A stretch of 64,000 nt of DNA from an uncultured Verrucomicrobiota bacterium (lineage in GTDB: Bacteria > Verrucomicrobiota > Verrucomicrobiia > Opitutales > Opitutaceae), in contig CAIQAB010000019.1 of assembly GCA_903869675.1 (NCBI GenBank), positions 1 to 64,000 of the forward strand. Reading direction: 5' to 3'. Position 1 is the first letter of the stretch; every line of letters begins with the position of its first letter. A program made the position numbers and the translations under genes. Below the pieces are notes generated by a model. That model was not told the origin of the DNA. It worked only from the letters and a program-made list of their open reading frames with translations, and ran no database searches. Below are positions 63,498 to 64,000 of this stretch, one piece after another.

Positions 63498-63590
63498 CAA
63501 TAATTCTGGGTGCGGGTTGCGGAACGGACCCAAGACACGCCCGTCCCTAGCTTAAACACAACTGGAAAACCACCGCGCCAGCGCGGGACT

Positions 63591-64000
63591 TCACGGAGCA
63601 GCCTTCGCGAACTCCGCCACGAAGCCGCCCGCCGGGCACATTTCGACCCGCAAAATACGCGTCTTGCCCTCCAGTTGCCCCTCGCTGCGCACCCAACCGC
63701 CCTCTGCGGCGTCGGTGATCAGAGTATAGTTCGTGGTTCGCGCCAGCTTGGCGCGACGTTGACCGGGCGCGACTAGAGCCGACAGGTCGACCTCGACCGT
63801 CTTGCGCACAGCCTCGCCGTTGATCCCCGCCACGCGCCAAATCCCGTCCGCACCGAGTCGGCCGAAAACCGCCAGCTTGCCCGGCTCACCAGCCAGAAAC
63901 CGCGTCTCCTCCCAGGTCGCCGGGACGCGGCGCAGGAAGTCGCGCACGTAGTCCGGTTGCTTCGCCAATCCGTCCGGCGTCTCCACGATATGCTGGATGC
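63591..64000 (-). CDS. Glycoside hydrolase family 97 enzyme, C-terminal part
   Basis: The C-terminal 136 residues of a larger protein whose 5' part lies beyond the window edge; the frame is open to base 64000 and the apparent GTG at 63986 is internal. The sequence R-R-V-P-A-T-W-E-E-T-R-F-L-A-G-E-P-G-K and W-R-V-A-G-I-N-G-E is the C-terminal beta domain of GH97 (SusB-type) alpha-glucosidases/galactosidases, which are usually periplasmic. Catalytic residues are outside the window. It lies 93 bases upstream of infC on the same strand but is probably a separate unit. Confidence 0.8.
   Translation of the reverse strand, partial: IQHIVETPDGLAKQPDYVRDFLRRVPATWEETRFLAGEPGKLAVFGRLGADGIWRVAGINGEAVRKTVEVDLSALVAPGQRRAKLARTTNYTLITDAAEGGWVRSEGQLEGKTRILRVEMCPAGGFVAEFAKAAP

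Overview
The window is a high-GC, gene-dense chromosomal segment that most resembles a Gram-negative Verrucomicrobiota bacterium, probably of the Opitutaceae. This placement is inferred from recalled family patterns, not from a search. The supporting traits are: giant secreted proteins built from immunoglobulin-like or fibronectin-like modules that share one C-terminal module; a pseudopilin with the KGFTLIELL signature; lipid A synthesis (LpxK) and an RND/TolC tripartite pump, which require an outer membrane; and an mcsA-mcsB-clpC cluster inside a Gram-negative genome.

Layout. 1-5067 is accessory DNA: the 3' part of an Ig-domain secreted protein, a frame-broken short gene, the last codons of an IS66-type transposase abutting the last codons of a tyrosine recombinase, an excisionase-like DNA-binding protein, and several AT-richer orphan genes. 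5365-10563 encodes a 1732-residue exported glycoside-hydrolase-like protein. It is followed by a duplicated tRNA-Ser 3' end and tRNA-Ser(CGA). 11074-21716 (minus) holds a marR-adaptor-RND-TolC pump operon with AsmA-like, phosphoesterase and VOC genes downstream. 21827-30770 carries tRNA-Arg(TCT), accA, radC, tRNA-Tyr(GTA), cardiolipin synthase, trmO, a FAD desaturase-like enzyme, an acyl carrier protein, a ketoacyl-ACP synthase and galE. 30804-36799 (minus) has ndk, clpC, mcsB, mcsA and a class IV aminotransferase. 36906-44989 has a pseudopilin, a hybrid sensor kinase and an Ig-decorated pectate lyase. 45186-51222 has an M29 aminopeptidase, lpxK, a glyoxylate-type aminotransferase, and a phosphotransacetylase split into catalytic and BioD/DRTGG proteins. 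51265-58493 has hrpB, ybeY, a RecO-like gene, a Cas4-like nuclease fused to an XPD/DinG-type helicase, and a rhomboid-like protein. 58542-64000 (minus) has cysN, cysD, cysC, an amidase, infC and the 3' end of a GH97 enzyme.

How the genes work together. The secreted lyase, the clan GH-A-like protein and the GH97 fragment point to a polysaccharide degrader. The pump operon is probably self-regulated by its MarR protein through an inverted repeat just upstream of it. McsA/McsB/ClpC form an arginine-phosphorylation proteolysis module. CysC/D/N activate sulfate to PAPS. AccA, the ACP, the ketosynthase and the desaturase-like enzyme concern acyl-chain synthesis. Most of the remainder is housekeeping. 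The least ordinary items are the nuclease-helicase fusion, the ketosynthase/ACP/desaturase neighbourhood, the split phosphotransacetylase, the shared C-terminal module of the secreted proteins, and the degraded recombination junction with the duplicated tRNA-Ser end. I saw no CRISPR array, no rRNA and no intact insertion sequence.
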